DNA of 38,290 bases from Pseudomonadota bacterium (lineage in GTDB: Bacteria; Pseudomonadota; Alphaproteobacteria; Caulobacterales; Caulobacteraceae). The stretch lies in the NCBI GenBank assembly GCA_018241335.1, contig JAFEEA010000013.1, positions 1 through 38,290 of the forward strand, given 5' to 3'. Position numbers and translations under genes: made by a program. Positions 9,044 to 16,448 of the stretch are shown in pieces; positions within the stretch are counted from its first letter, which is position 1; every line of letters starts with the position of its first letter. The notes beneath the pieces are model-generated. The model worked only from the letters and a program-made list of their open reading frames with translations. It had not been told where the DNA came from and did not search any database.

Positions 9044-11646
9044 CAGCCGCCGCCGCGGCTCATACGGGCATGGCGGGGGAAGCCTCCGCCGACGCCGAGC
9101 TGCGGACGCTCGCCAACCTGCCGATCGGCGAGGCGCTGGCCCGGCTGAAGTCCTCGGCCGAAGGCCTAAGCGCCGCCGAATCCGCCGCGCGGGTCAAGGT
9201 CGTCGGTCCCAACCGCGTCGTCAGCCAGGTCCGCGCCCCGATCCTGCTGGAGATCTGGCGGCGCGCGCGCAACCCGCTCAACATCCTGCTGGTCACCCTG
9301 GCCAGCGTCTCCCTGGCGCTTGGCGACCTCCGCTCTGCGGCGGTGATCTTCGCCATGGTGGCCTTGAGCGTCGGCCTCGGCTTCGTGCAAGAGCACCGCT
9401 CCAGCCAGGCGGCGGCCAAGCTGTCGGCCATGGTGCGGGTGCGCGCGGCCGTCCTGCGCCCCGGCGCCGCCGAGCCGCAGGCCGAGCCGATCGACGACCT
9501 TGCGCCGGGCGACGTCGTGCGCCTGGCCGCCGGCGACATGATCCCCGCGGACGTCCGCATCCTGACGTCCAAGGACCTCTATGTGAACCAGTCGGCCCTG
9601 ACGGGGGAATCCATCCCCGCCGAGAAGCATGCCGACGCGCCGGGGCCGCCGACGGACGACCTTGTCGGGGCGGTGAATCTCGCTTTCCTGGGCTCCAACG
9701 TCACCAGCGGCTTCGCCGAGGCGGTGGTGGTGCGCACCGGCCCCCGCACCGCCTTCGGCCATTTGGCCGGCGCCATCGTCGGTCTCGCCCCCCCGACCAG
9801 CTTCGATCGCGGCGTCGCCGGCGTCGCGCGCCTGATGATGATGCTGATCCTGGTGATGGCCCCGCTGGTCTTCCTGATCAACGGCCTGACCAAGGGCGAC
9901 TGGCTGCAGGCGCTTTTCTTCGCCCTGGCGGTGGCGGTGGGGCTGACGCCCGAGATGCTGCCCATGATCGTGACCATGAACCTGAGCCAGGGCGCGCTCG
10001 ACATGGCCAGGAAGCGGGTGATCGTGAAGCGCCTGAACGCCATCCAGAACTTCGGCGCCATGGATGTTCTGTGTACGGACAAAACGGGCACGCTCACCGA
10101 GAATCGCGTGGTCCTGAAGCGCCACCTTGACGTCGACGGCCGGGACGATGACGCCGTCCTGGTGTGGGCCTACCTCAACGCCCGCTTCCAGAGCGGCCTT
10201 CGCAACATCATGGACGACGCTGTCCTGGCCCATGCCGAGCTCGAGGATCACCTCGACACCCATGGCTACCGCAAGCTCGACGAGGTTCCCTTCGACTTTC
10301 AGCGCCGGCGCCTTTCGGTGGTGGTGGCGGGAAGGGACGGCAGGCCCCTCCTGGTCTGCAAGGGCGCGGTGGAAGAGGTGTTCGCCTGCTGCACCCGCTA
10401 TCGCCTCGGGGACGAGGAAGGCCCCCTCGACCCACGCCACGCCGCCACCGCCCGCGATGTCGCCGCGCGCCTCAACGCCGACGGCTTCCGGGTCGTGGCG
10501 GTGGCCAGCCGGACCTTCGACGCCCCGAAGGCCGCCTACAGCCCCGCCGACGAGGCCGGCCTGACCCTTCTGGGCTACATCGCCTTCCTCGACCCGCCCA
10601 AGGCCAGCGCCGGCCCGGCCATTGCCGCCCTGGCCGCCGCGGGGGTGGGGGTGAAGATACTCACGGGCGACAACGAGATCGTCTGCCGCAAGATCTGCCG
10701 CGATGTGGGCGTCGCGGCCGATCCGGTGTGCCTCGGCGCCGACATCGCCGCCATGGACGACGAGGCCCTGGCGCGCCGCGCGCCCGAGGTCGCCATCTTC
10801 GCCAAGCTGTCGCCGGACCAGAAGGCGCGGGTCATCACCGCCCTGCAGAAGGCCGGCCATGTGGTCGGCTTCATGGGAGACGGGATCAACGACGCGCCCG
10901 CGCTGAAGGCGGCCGACGTCGGGGTCTCGGTGGACGACGCCGCCGACATCGCCAAGGAGTCGGCCGACATCATCCTTTTGGAGAAGAGCCTCGAGGTGCT
11001 GCAGGACGGCGTCAACGAGGGCCGGCGGGTGTTCGCCAACATCATCAAGTACATCCGCATGGGCGCCAGCTCGAACTTCGGCAACATGTTCAGCGTTCTG
11101 GGGGCCAGCCTCTTCCTGCCGTTCCTGCCCATGGCGCCGATCCAGGTGCTGACCAACAACCTGCTCTACGACATCTCCCAGACCGCCATTCCCACCGACC
11201 GCGTCGACGCCGAATACCTGAAGAGCCCCCGTCGATGGGAGATCGGCCAGCTACTGCGGTTCGTCCTGGTGGTCGGGCCGATCAGCTCGATCTTCGACTA
11301 CGCCACCTTCGCCCTGATGCTGTTCGGCTTTCATGCCTGGGGGAGGCCGCACCTTTTCCAGACCGGCTGGTTCGTGGAATCCCTGCTGACCCAGACCCTG
11401 ATTATCCACGTCATCCGCACCACGCGGATCCCTTTCCTGCAGAGCCGCGCCTCGACCGCCCTGATCATCACCAGCCTGGCCGTCTGCGCGGTCGGGATCG
11501 CCTTGCCCTACACGGTGTTTGGCGCGGCCCTGGGGTTCGAACCCCTGCCGGCGGCCTACTGGCCGGTCATCGCCGCCTTCATGCTGGCCTATGCGATCCT
11601 GGCCCACACGGCCAAGCGCTGGTTCGTGCGCCGCTGGGGGATCTAG
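9040..11646 (+). CDS. mgtA: MgtA-type Mg2+-importing P-type ATPase
   Basis: Protein of 868 aa from GTG 9040, which overlaps the RNase stop by 4 nt. It shows an N-terminal cation-ATPase domain, the TGES motif (ALTGESIPAEK), the phosphorylation motif CTDKTGTLTE with Asp near residue 347, VGFMGDGINDAPALKAADVG and about ten membrane segments. LTNNLLYDISQTAIPTDRVD and GPISSIFDYATFALMLFGF match the P3-type MgtA/MgtB proteins rather than Ca2+ pumps. It would import Mg2+ at the inner membrane. It closes the AMP phosphorylase operon; a link through ATP/Mg2+ and RNA-bound Mg2+ is attractive but speculative. No MgtA-type leader RNA is possible before it, because the upstream gene runs into its start codon. 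Confidence 0.9.
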   Translation: MTAAAAAHTGMAGEASADAELRTLANLPIGEALARLKSSAEGLSAAESAARVKVVGPNRVVSQVRAPILLEIWRRARNPLNILLVTLASVSLALGDLRSAAVIFAMVALSVGLGFVQEHRSSQAAAKLSAMVRVRAAVLRPGAAEPQAEPIDDLAPGDVVRLAAGDMIPADVRILTSKDLYVNQSALTGESIPAEKHADAPGPPTDDLVGAVNLAFLGSNVTSGFAEAVVVRTGPRTAFGHLAGAIVGLAPPTSFDRGVAGVARLMMMLILVMAPLVFLINGLTKGDWLQALFFALAVAVGLTPEMLPMIVTMNLSQGALDMARKRVIVKRLNAIQNFGAMDVLCTDKTGTLTENRVVLKRHLDVDGRDDDAVLVWAYLNARFQSGLRNIMDDAVLAHAELEDHLDTHGYRKLDEVPFDFQRRRLSVVVAGRDGRPLLVCKGAVEEVFACCTRYRLGDEEGPLDPRHAATARDVAARLNADGFRVVAVASRTFDAPKAAYSPADEAGLTLLGYIAFLDPPKASAGPAIAALAAAGVGVKILTGDNEIVCRKICRDVGVAADPVCLGADIAAMDDEALARRAPEVAIFAKLSPDQKARVITALQKAGHVVGFMGDGINDAPALKAADVGVSVDDAADIAKESADIILLEKSLEVLQDGVNEGRRVFANIIKYIRMGASSNFGNMFSVLGASLFLPFLPMAPIQVLTNNLLYDISQTAIPTDRVDAEYLKSPRRWEIGQLLRFVLVVGPISSIFDYATFALMLFGFHAWGRPHLFQTGWFVESLLTQTLIIHVIRTTRIPFLQSRASTALIITSLAVCAVGIALPYTVFGAALGFEPLPAAYWPVIAAFMLAYAILAHTAKRWFVRRWGI

Positions 11647-11671
11647 CGCGGCTGGCGCGCCAGGACCGCGA

Positions 11672-11685
11672 TTGACGGTGGTCAA
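11672..11685 (+). promoter_or_regulatory. FixK/FNR-type box upstream of the cytochrome c gene
   Basis: TTGAC-GGTG-GTCAA, a perfect 5-4-5 inverted repeat of the FNR/FixK form. Its centre is about 74 bp upstream of the ATG at 11753, so a -41.5 activator position would give a leader of about 33 nt that includes the AGGAG at 11741-11745. Confidence 0.78.
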
Positions 11686-11752
11686 GGCGCTGGCGGGCGT
11701 GCTGATGTGCCCTGGAATCGGGATGTTCGCCCGTTCGTCCAGGAGCCCTCCC

Positions 11753-12103
11753 ATGCGCGTCCTTGCAGTCGTTCTCCTGATGGCCGGTCTGGCCGGCTGC
11801 GCCGCGCCGCGCCCCGAACGCGTGAGTTACGGGCCGGAGGCCGATGCCGGACGGGCCTTCGTCGCGCGCGCCTGCGCCGGCTGTCACGCCATCGGCGAGA
11901 CCGGCCGCTCAACCGACCCCGCCTCGCCGCCGTTCAGGGTTCTCGCCCAGACCCGCTCGCCTGAACAGCTGCAAGCGGCGCTTGAGGCGGTGGCCCAGCA
12001 CGGCCACGTACAGATGCCGCCGATCTACAGCACTCCGGACGAGCGCGACCATATTCTGCGCTACCTGGCCGCCCTCAAGCTCAGGACCGCGCCCCGCACC
12101 TGA
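11753..12103 (+). CDS. Small lipoprotein c-type cytochrome
   Basis: Protein of 116 aa. The N-terminal signal ends in the lipobox LAGC (Cys16), so it is probably anchored to a membrane facing the periplasm. The single haem motif is CAGCH (C41, C44, H45), with a likely axial methionine in HVQMPP (M88) and the class I C-terminal helix (ERDHILRYLAAL). AGGAG lies 7 nt before the ATG. A perfect FixK-type box upstream suggests low-oxygen induction, which fits an electron carrier for a microaerobic chain. Its redox partner is not in the window. A longer reading from 11519 is rejected because it runs through the ATPase end and lacks the signal. Confidence 0.9.
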   Translation: MRVLAVVLLMAGLAGCAAPRPERVSYGPEADAGRAFVARACAGCHAIGETGRSTDPASPPFRVLAQTRSPEQLQAALEAVAQHGHVQMPPIYSTPDERDHILRYLAALKLRTAPRT

Positions 12104-12126
12104 CGCCCGCCGCCGTGGTGGTGGCC

Positions 12127-12140
12127 TTGAGCCGGATCAA
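12127..12140 (+). promoter_or_regulatory. FixK/FNR-type box upstream of the host-attachment-like gene
   Basis: TTGAG-CCGG-ATCAA. A transcript start about 41 bp from its centre (near 12175) leaves a leader of about 37 nt before ATG 12212. This supports 12212 rather than the in-frame ATG at 12167. Confidence 0.75.
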
Positions 12141-12211
12141 GGCGCAAGATCGCTCCAGGAACGAGCATGCGACGTCGGCCGTTTCCGGTCGATGGTCCGG
12201 GAGCCGCTAAG

Positions 12212-12658
12212 ATGGTGAAAGCAAAGAAGATCCTGTTCGTCCTGGCCGATGGCGGCCGGGCGCGCTTTGTCGCCAAGGTCCCCGCGTCGGGCGACTACGC
12301 CACCCTGGAGACCCTCGACCACGCCGAGGCCCTGCGCGACGCCCGCGCGGCGGCGCGCGGCGCGCCGGCGGGCCGCAGCTTCGAAAGCGCCGGTCCGGGC
12401 CGCCACGTGGTCGGCAAGGAGGACGCCTCCAAGGAGACCAAGCTGGCCTTCATGGGCGAGGTGGCGGCGCGGGCCAAGGTCCTCGCCCACGAAGGCGGCT
12501 ACGAGAGCATGTTCCTGGCCGCCCCCACGACCTTGCTGGGCGTGTTCCGCGACGAGCTGGACGGCGAGGCGGTGGCGGGATCCCTCGGCAAGGATCTGAC
12601 CAAGATCCCCGATCACGATCTCGGCCGCTGGCTCGACAGTCCGTCCTGGGTCGGCTGA
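12212..12658 (+). CDS. Host-attachment family protein (baeRF/eRF1-like)
   Basis: Protein of 148 aa beginning MVKAKKILFVLADGGRARFV. The K-x-x-LFVLADGGRARF strand followed by EDASKETKLAFMGEVAARAKVLA and FLAAPTTLLGVFRDEL is the pattern of the family named for attachment to host cells, related to the bacterial/archaeal eRF1-like (baeRF) domain. The biochemical role is unknown; the name is historical. I chose ATG 12212 because GGGAG sits about 8 nt upstream and homologues start just before this strand; an in-frame ATG at 12167 would add 15 residues with no family match. It converges with the alcohol dehydrogenase gene 19 bp away. A ribosome-linked role in dormancy is only a possibility. Confidence 0.82.
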   Translation: MVKAKKILFVLADGGRARFVAKVPASGDYATLETLDHAEALRDARAAARGAPAGRSFESAGPGRHVVGKEDASKETKLAFMGEVAARAKVLAHEGGYESMFLAAPTTLLGVFRDELDGEAVAGSLGKDLTKIPDHDLGRWLDSPSWVG

Positions 12659-12677
12659 GCCAGAGTCCCGGGCCGCG

Positions 12678-13679
12678 TCAGGCGCGCGGGGGGATCAGCA
12701 CGGCCGCGCCCGCGAAGGCGCCGGACCTCAGGTCGTCGAGCGCCTGGTTGGCCTCGGTCAGGGGATAGAGGGTCACCTGGGGCTTCACGCCGGCCGCGGC
12801 GGCCATGGGCAGGTAGTCGATGGCGTCCTGGCGCGTCAGGTTGGCCACCGACACCAGCCGCCGCTCCTCCCAGAGCAGGGCGTAAGGCATCGCGGGGATG
12901 TCGCTCATGTGGATGCCGCCGCAGACCACTGTCCCGCCCTTGCGCACCGCCTTCAGCGCCGCCGGAACCAGCGATCCCACCGGCGCGAAGATGATCGCCG
13001 CGTCCAGGGGCTGGGGCGGCCTATCGTCCGATCCGCCGGCCCAGGCGCAGCCCAGCGTCCGCGCCAGGCCCTGGGCTTGCTCATCGCCGGTGCGGGTGAA
13101 GGCATAGACCTCCTGCCCCTCGAACCGGGCCAGCTGCGCCAGCAGGTGGGCCGCCGCGCCGAAGCCATAGAGCCCCAGTCGCTTCACCGGCCAGGCTTCG
13201 CAGGCCATGCGCCACGACCGGAACCCGATCAGCCCGGCGCAAAGCAGGGGCGCGGCCTCGGCATCGCCGTAGACGTCGGAGATAGGAAAGGCGTAGCGGG
13301 CGTCGGCGATGACCTGGTCGGCGTAGCCGCCGTCACGGGTCCAGCCGGTAAACTGCGGGTCGTCGCAGAGGTTCTCGCGTCCCTCGCGGCAATAGGCGCA
13401 GACCCCGCAGGTGCGCCCCAGCCAGGGCACGCCCAGGCGCTGGCCAAGGTTCACGCCGTCGACGCCCGGTCCGACGGCCTCGACCCGGCCGACGATCTCG
13501 TGGCCCGGCACGATGGGATGGAGGCGCTGGGCCAGGTCGCCGTCGACCACGTGCAGGTCGGTGCGGCAGACGCCGCAGGCGCAGACGCGCAGCCGGATCT
13601 CGCCGGGTCCCGGCGTCGGATCGGGGCGGGTCTCGGGCTTCAGTCGATCGCCCGGTCGCTCAAGGCTCATCGCGAACAT
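12678..13679 (-). CDS. Zinc-dependent alcohol dehydrogenase (MDR family)
   Basis: Protein of 333 aa. It carries the catalytic zinc region CACGVCRTDLHVVDGD and PGHEIVGRVEAVG, the structural-zinc cysteines CGVCAYCREGRENLCDD, and a nucleotide-binding motif LYGFGAAAHLLAQLA in which GFGAAAH replaces the usual GxGxxG-type loop. It would oxidise alcohols or reduce aldehydes with NAD(P). I chose ATG 13679 (MFAMSLERP) because GGAGGG lies a few nt upstream; the frame remains open to 13877 but that extension looks unlike an ADH. The FixK-like box at 13815-13828 lies about 140 bp upstream, implying a leader near 100 nt. Under low oxygen it could help dispose of reductant (inference). Confidence 0.88.
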   Translation of the reverse strand: MFAMSLERPGDRLKPETRPDPTPGPGEIRLRVCACGVCRTDLHVVDGDLAQRLHPIVPGHEIVGRVEAVGPGVDGVNLGQRLGVPWLGRTCGVCAYCREGRENLCDDPQFTGWTRDGGYADQVIADARYAFPISDVYGDAEAAPLLCAGLIGFRSWRMACEAWPVKRLGLYGFGAAAHLLAQLARFEGQEVYAFTRTGDEQAQGLARTLGCAWAGGSDDRPPQPLDAAIIFAPVGSLVPAALKAVRKGGTVVCGGIHMSDIPAMPYALLWEERRLVSVANLTRQDAIDYLPMAAAAGVKPQVTLYPLTEANQALDDLRSGAFAGAAVLIPPRA

Positions 13680-13814
13680 GCGCCCTCCAGCCAAGGCCCG
13701 GACAAAAAAGGGAGCGCACCATACCCTGATGCGCTCCCATGGCGGCTCGCCCTCACGGGGGAGTGATGTGGACGAGCCATGAATGAATTCTGGAATCCAT
13801 GCCGTCGCCTCGCC

Positions 13815-13828
13815 ATGATCCAGATCAA
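13815..13828 (-). promoter_or_regulatory. FixK/FNR-type box, probably serving the alcohol dehydrogenase
   Basis: On the minus strand this reads TTGAT-CTGG-ATCAT, one base off a perfect palindrome. It is one of two boxes in the divergent gap between the dehydrogenase and the PAS-like gene, 53 bp centre-to-centre from the other. A -10-like AGAATT (minus strand, 13786-13791) is at a fitting distance. Confidence 0.68.
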
Positions 13829-13867
13829 CCGCCATGCACGCTGACTCGGCCGCGCGCATCGACGGGG

Positions 13868-13881
13868 TTGAGCCCAATCAA
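13868..13881 (+). promoter_or_regulatory. FixK/FNR-type box upstream of the PAS-like gene
   Basis: TTGAG-CCCA-ATCAA. Its centre is about 63 bp from ATG 13938, so a -41.5 position predicts a leader of about 22 nt containing GGAG at 13924-13927. Confidence 0.75.
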
Positions 13882-13937
13882 GGCGGCACGGGCGACGCGC
13901 GTCCACGATCGCCCGACACCACCGGAGTGCTTTCGAC

Positions 13938-14381
13938 ATGTCCCATCGCGGCCGTCCCTTCGCCGTCGAGTCCCCGCTGCCGCCGCATCTCGACGGCCTG
14001 CTGGCGTACTGGAAGGACCTGTGCCGTGGCCAGGCCGATATGCCCTTCGCTGACGACATCGACATGAACCGCGTGCGCGAACTGGTGAGCGACAGCTTCA
14101 CCCTGGGAGTCTTCGCCAAGCCGGCCCGCTACCGCATGGAACTGGCCCGCACGCCGCGCGCGCCCGTGGTCGAGGCTGATCTGCCGGACCGGTTCATAGA
14201 CGAGGTCGCCTTGCCTTCGCCCCTGGAATACCTGCGCGCCCAGGCCGAAGCCACGGTGGAGGGTATGGGGCCGACGATCTACGCCCATGATCACGACGGC
14301 GTCGCCTACCAGCGGCTGTTGCTGCCGGCGTGGGGCGAGGGACAGGTGAAACTGCTGCTGGGCGCCGTCGAATACCGCTGA
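13938..14381 (+). CDS. Small PAS-like (PAS_5 type) protein, function unknown
   Basis: Protein of 147 aa with no signal peptide or membrane segment. The opening LDGLLAYWKDLCRGQADMPFADDIDMNRVRELVSDSFTLGVF and the following RYRMELA strand resemble the PAS_5 proteins common in alphaproteobacteria, where a helical W-x-D-L region precedes a degenerate PAS fold. The ending LLLPAWGEGQVKLLLGAVEYR is the strand pair typical of such folds. No output domain is present, so it could be a stand-alone sensor or adaptor. A FixK-type box lies upstream. Its stop codon is inside a hairpin shared with the convergent pfkB stop. Family assignment is tentative. Confidence 0.72.
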   Translation: MSHRGRPFAVESPLPPHLDGLLAYWKDLCRGQADMPFADDIDMNRVRELVSDSFTLGVFAKPARYRMELARTPRAPVVEADLPDRFIDEVALPSPLEYLRAQAEATVEGMGPTIYAHDHDGVAYQRLLLPAWGEGQVKLLLGAVEYR

Positions 14382-14398
14382 CCGCGCCTGCGCGGTCA
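14379..14398. terminator. Hairpin containing both convergent stop codons
   Basis: TGACCGCG - CCTG - CGCGGTCA forms a perfect 8-bp stem with a 4-nt loop. The left arm starts with the TGA of the PAS-like gene and the right arm ends with the complement of the pfkB TGA. There is no U tract on either side, so it could be a bidirectional, Rho-assisted or processing signal rather than a classical terminator. Confidence 0.5.
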
Positions 14399-15385
14399 GG
14401 GCTGCGGCGTATCCGGCCGCGCCTGGGCCGCCGCCTCGACGACCGGCTGCGCGCAGATCCGGCGGCTCAGCTTCTCCACGTCGGCGGCCCGGCACAGCTG
14501 GGTTCCCGGCGCCAGCAGGGACGCCGCGCCCGCCGCCACGCCCTGGCGCAAGGCCTCTGGCGGGGCTCCCCCCTCGGACAGGGCGCCCACCACGCCCGCC
14601 AGAAAGCTGTCGCCGGCGCCAACCGTGCTCACCGCCGTGATCATCGGGGCTGCGGCGCGCCACGCCTGCCCGCGTGAGACCAGCAGCGCGCCGGCCGATC
14701 CCATGGACAGCGCCACCCACTCGGCCGCCCCCTGCAACACCAGGGCGCGGCAGGCGGCGATACGGCTGGCGTCGTCGTCCAGCGCCAATCCCGTCAGGTC
14801 GCGCAGTTCGTCCAGGTTCGGCTTGACCAGCCAGACCCCCTCGGCCAGGGCGGCCTTGAGGGCCGGGCCGCTGGCGTCCAGGGCCAGCCTGAGGCCCTTG
14901 GACCGGGCCGTGGCGGCCAAGGTCGCATAGAGCCCCATCGGTGCGCCGAGCGGCAGGCTGCCGCTGGCGACCAGGATCCCGCCGGGCTCCGCGGCGGCGG
15001 TCGCGGCGTTCAGCACCTCGGCCCATTCGCAGGCTTTCATGCGGGCCGAGGGCAGGACGAAGCGGTATTCCTCGCCCGTTGCGTCGTCGATGGCGGTGAA
15101 GTCCTCGCGTGTCTCGCCGTGCACGGGCACGGCCTCGACGGGCGCCTTCTCCGCGCGCAGCAGGGCCTTCAGCCGTTCGCCGGAGGGGCCGCCCACGGGC
15201 GCCACGGCCAGCACCGGATAGCCCAGCCGGCGCAGCACCCGCGCTACGTTCACGCCGCCGCCGCCGGGGTCGTGGCGCAGATCGTGCCCGCGCAGCTTGC
15301 GGCCCGGCCGGACGTGGTCGACGGCGAAGGTGACGTCGACGCTCGGGTTCAGCGTCAGGGTGACGATGCGAGGGCGAGGGCTCAT
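14396..15385 (-). CDS. pfkB: 6-phosphofructokinase II (Pfk-2 type, PfkB family)
   Basis: Protein of 329 aa. It begins IVTLTLNPSVDVTF, has the sugar-phosphate signature PGGGGVNVARVLRRLG (41-49 core), EYRFVLPS, LVKPNLDEL and the ATP/anion-hole motif STVGAGDSF (256-261, catalytic Asp259), ending with GTQLC. The order and wording are close to E. coli Pfk-2 more than to fructose-1-phosphate kinase, so phosphorylation of fructose 6-phosphate is the best guess; tagatose 6-phosphate or related sugars are alternatives. It follows the universal stress gene after 16 bp and has no strong ribosome binding site of its own, suggesting coupling. The same USP-pfkB pairing is known in the mycobacterial DosR hypoxia regulon. 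Confidence 0.87.
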   Translation of the reverse strand: MSPRPRIVTLTLNPSVDVTFAVDHVRPGRKLRGHDLRHDPGGGGVNVARVLRRLGYPVLAVAPVGGPSGERLKALLRAEKAPVEAVPVHGETREDFTAIDDATGEEYRFVLPSARMKACEWAEVLNAATAAAEPGGILVASGSLPLGAPMGLYATLAATARSKGLRLALDASGPALKAALAEGVWLVKPNLDELRDLTGLALDDDASRIAACRALVLQGAAEWVALSMGSAGALLVSRGQAWRAAAPMITAVSTVGAGDSFLAGVVGALSEGGAPPEALRQGVAAGAASLLAPGTQLCRAADVEKLSRRICAQPVVEAAAQARPDTPQP

Positions 15386-15401
15386 GCGCCGGCCGGACGC
15401 G

Positions 15402-16265
15402 CTAGTGGCAGAGGAACAGGTGCGGGCCCTCCCGAGCCTGCAGGAAGGCCCGGGTCGCGCCGCCCAGGACGGCTTCGCGCAGGCGCGCGTGGCCGAAGGC
15501 GCCGGCGACCAGGACCCCGGCCCCGATGCTCGCCACCGCCTCCAGGATCGCCGGCCCCACCGCCTCGCCCTTGACCAGGTTGGTCGCGACGTCGCGAGCT
15601 CCGGCGGCGCGCAGATACTCGTTCAGCCGCTCGGGATCGGCCGCGCCGTCCTTGGCGGCGTCCAACTCTCCGGGCCGCTGCAGGATGGTCACCTTGGCGG
15701 CGTCCTGCAGCAGTGGCGCGGCCGCGCGCACCGCGCGGCCGGCCTCCAGGCTTCCATCCCAGGCGATCGCCACGTGCCCGCCGCCCAGGGGCGCGTGGCC
15801 CCGCGTGAGTAGCAGCGGCGCGCGGGCGCCCATCAGCACGTCCGCCAGCAGCCCCGTCCAGGGCCCGTCGGCGCGGGCGCTGCTGGCGGCCATCAGGACC
15901 AGGTCTGCCAGGGGCAGTTCGCGTTGCAGGGCCAACCAAGGCGTGGCGGCCGACGCGGCCATCCGCACCGCCGGCGCTCCGCCCGCCGCGCGGGTCAGGC
16001 CATGGGCGGTCGTCGCCGCCTCGACCAGGCGCAGCGTGCGGGCCAGGACGTCGCGGCGGTGTTCGTCCACCGCCTTCCAAGCCTCGGCCGACAGCAGGCC
16101 GCCCGCGCCCAGCCCCACGGGGGCCAGGAGCGGCATCTCCAGGGGAGCGGCGCCGACCACCCTGGCGAGCGCGCCTTGCCGCGCCGCGAGGGCGCAGGTG
16201 AGGTCGATGACCTGGGCGTCGTCGTCGGCGCCGGCGACGACCGCGGCGAGGGAGAAATAGGGCAT
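15402..16265 (-). CDS. Universal stress protein, tandem Usp domains
   Basis: Protein of 287 aa with two Usp-like halves. The second half is well kept, with HVAIAWDGSLEAGRAVRAA and the nucleotide-binding pattern GAFGHARLREAVLGGATRAFL before PHLFLCH (G-2x-G-9x-G-T type). The first half (residues 1-140) is more divergent. GGAGG lies just before the ATG at 16265. A FixK-type box 50-63 bp upstream points to low-oxygen induction. Usp proteins of this tandem kind are cytoplasmic and commonly rise in growth arrest; the molecular role is not settled. It is the first gene of a two-gene operon with pfkB. Confidence 0.85.
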   Translation of the reverse strand: MPYFSLAAVVAGADDDAQVIDLTCALAARQGALARVVGAAPLEMPLLAPVGLGAGGLLSAEAWKAVDEHRRDVLARTLRLVEAATTAHGLTRAAGGAPAVRMAASAATPWLALQRELPLADLVLMAASSARADGPWTGLLADVLMGARAPLLLTRGHAPLGGGHVAIAWDGSLEAGRAVRAAAPLLQDAAKVTILQRPGELDAAKDGAADPERLNEYLRAAGARDVATNLVKGEAVGPAILEAVASIGAGVLVAGAFGHARLREAVLGGATRAFLQAREGPHLFLCH

Positions 16266-16314
16266 GGCGGCCTCCGGTTTCGTCGCACCCTCGCCCGGCC
16301 GGCCGTCACTCGCA

Positions 16315-16328
16315 TTGAGACGGATCAA
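16315..16328 (-). promoter_or_regulatory. FixK/FNR-type box upstream of the usp-pfkB operon
   Basis: Minus strand TTGAT-CCGT-CTCAA. Its centre is 56 bp upstream of the usp ATG, which predicts a leader of about 15 nt with GGAGG inside. It pairs with the box at 16359-16372, which faces the other way. Confidence 0.75.
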
Positions 16329-16358
16329 CCGGCCCTCGCACGGCGCCTGGCCGACGGG

Positions 16359-16372
16359 TTGACCTCGCTCAA
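16359..16372 (+). promoter_or_regulatory. FixK/FNR-type box upstream of the two-TM protein gene
   Basis: TTGAC-CTCG-CTCAA. A -10-like TAGGGT at 16394-16399 lies where a class II activated promoter would have it, giving a transcript start near 16406. Confidence 0.7.
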
Positions 16373-16448
16373 GGCCTGGATCGCCATTGGGTCTAGGGTC
16401 AATATCGTGCGGCGGGGCAAGGGTTCCGCGCCTGCCGGAGGGTTGGCA

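Noticed and set aside
9166-11675. Long frames on both strands overlapping mgtA
   Set aside because: The mgtA frame has every P-type ATPase motif; the others have none.
13680-13877. Upstream extension of the alcohol dehydrogenase
   Set aside because: The extra 66 residues do not look like the family and GGAGGG marks ATG 13679.
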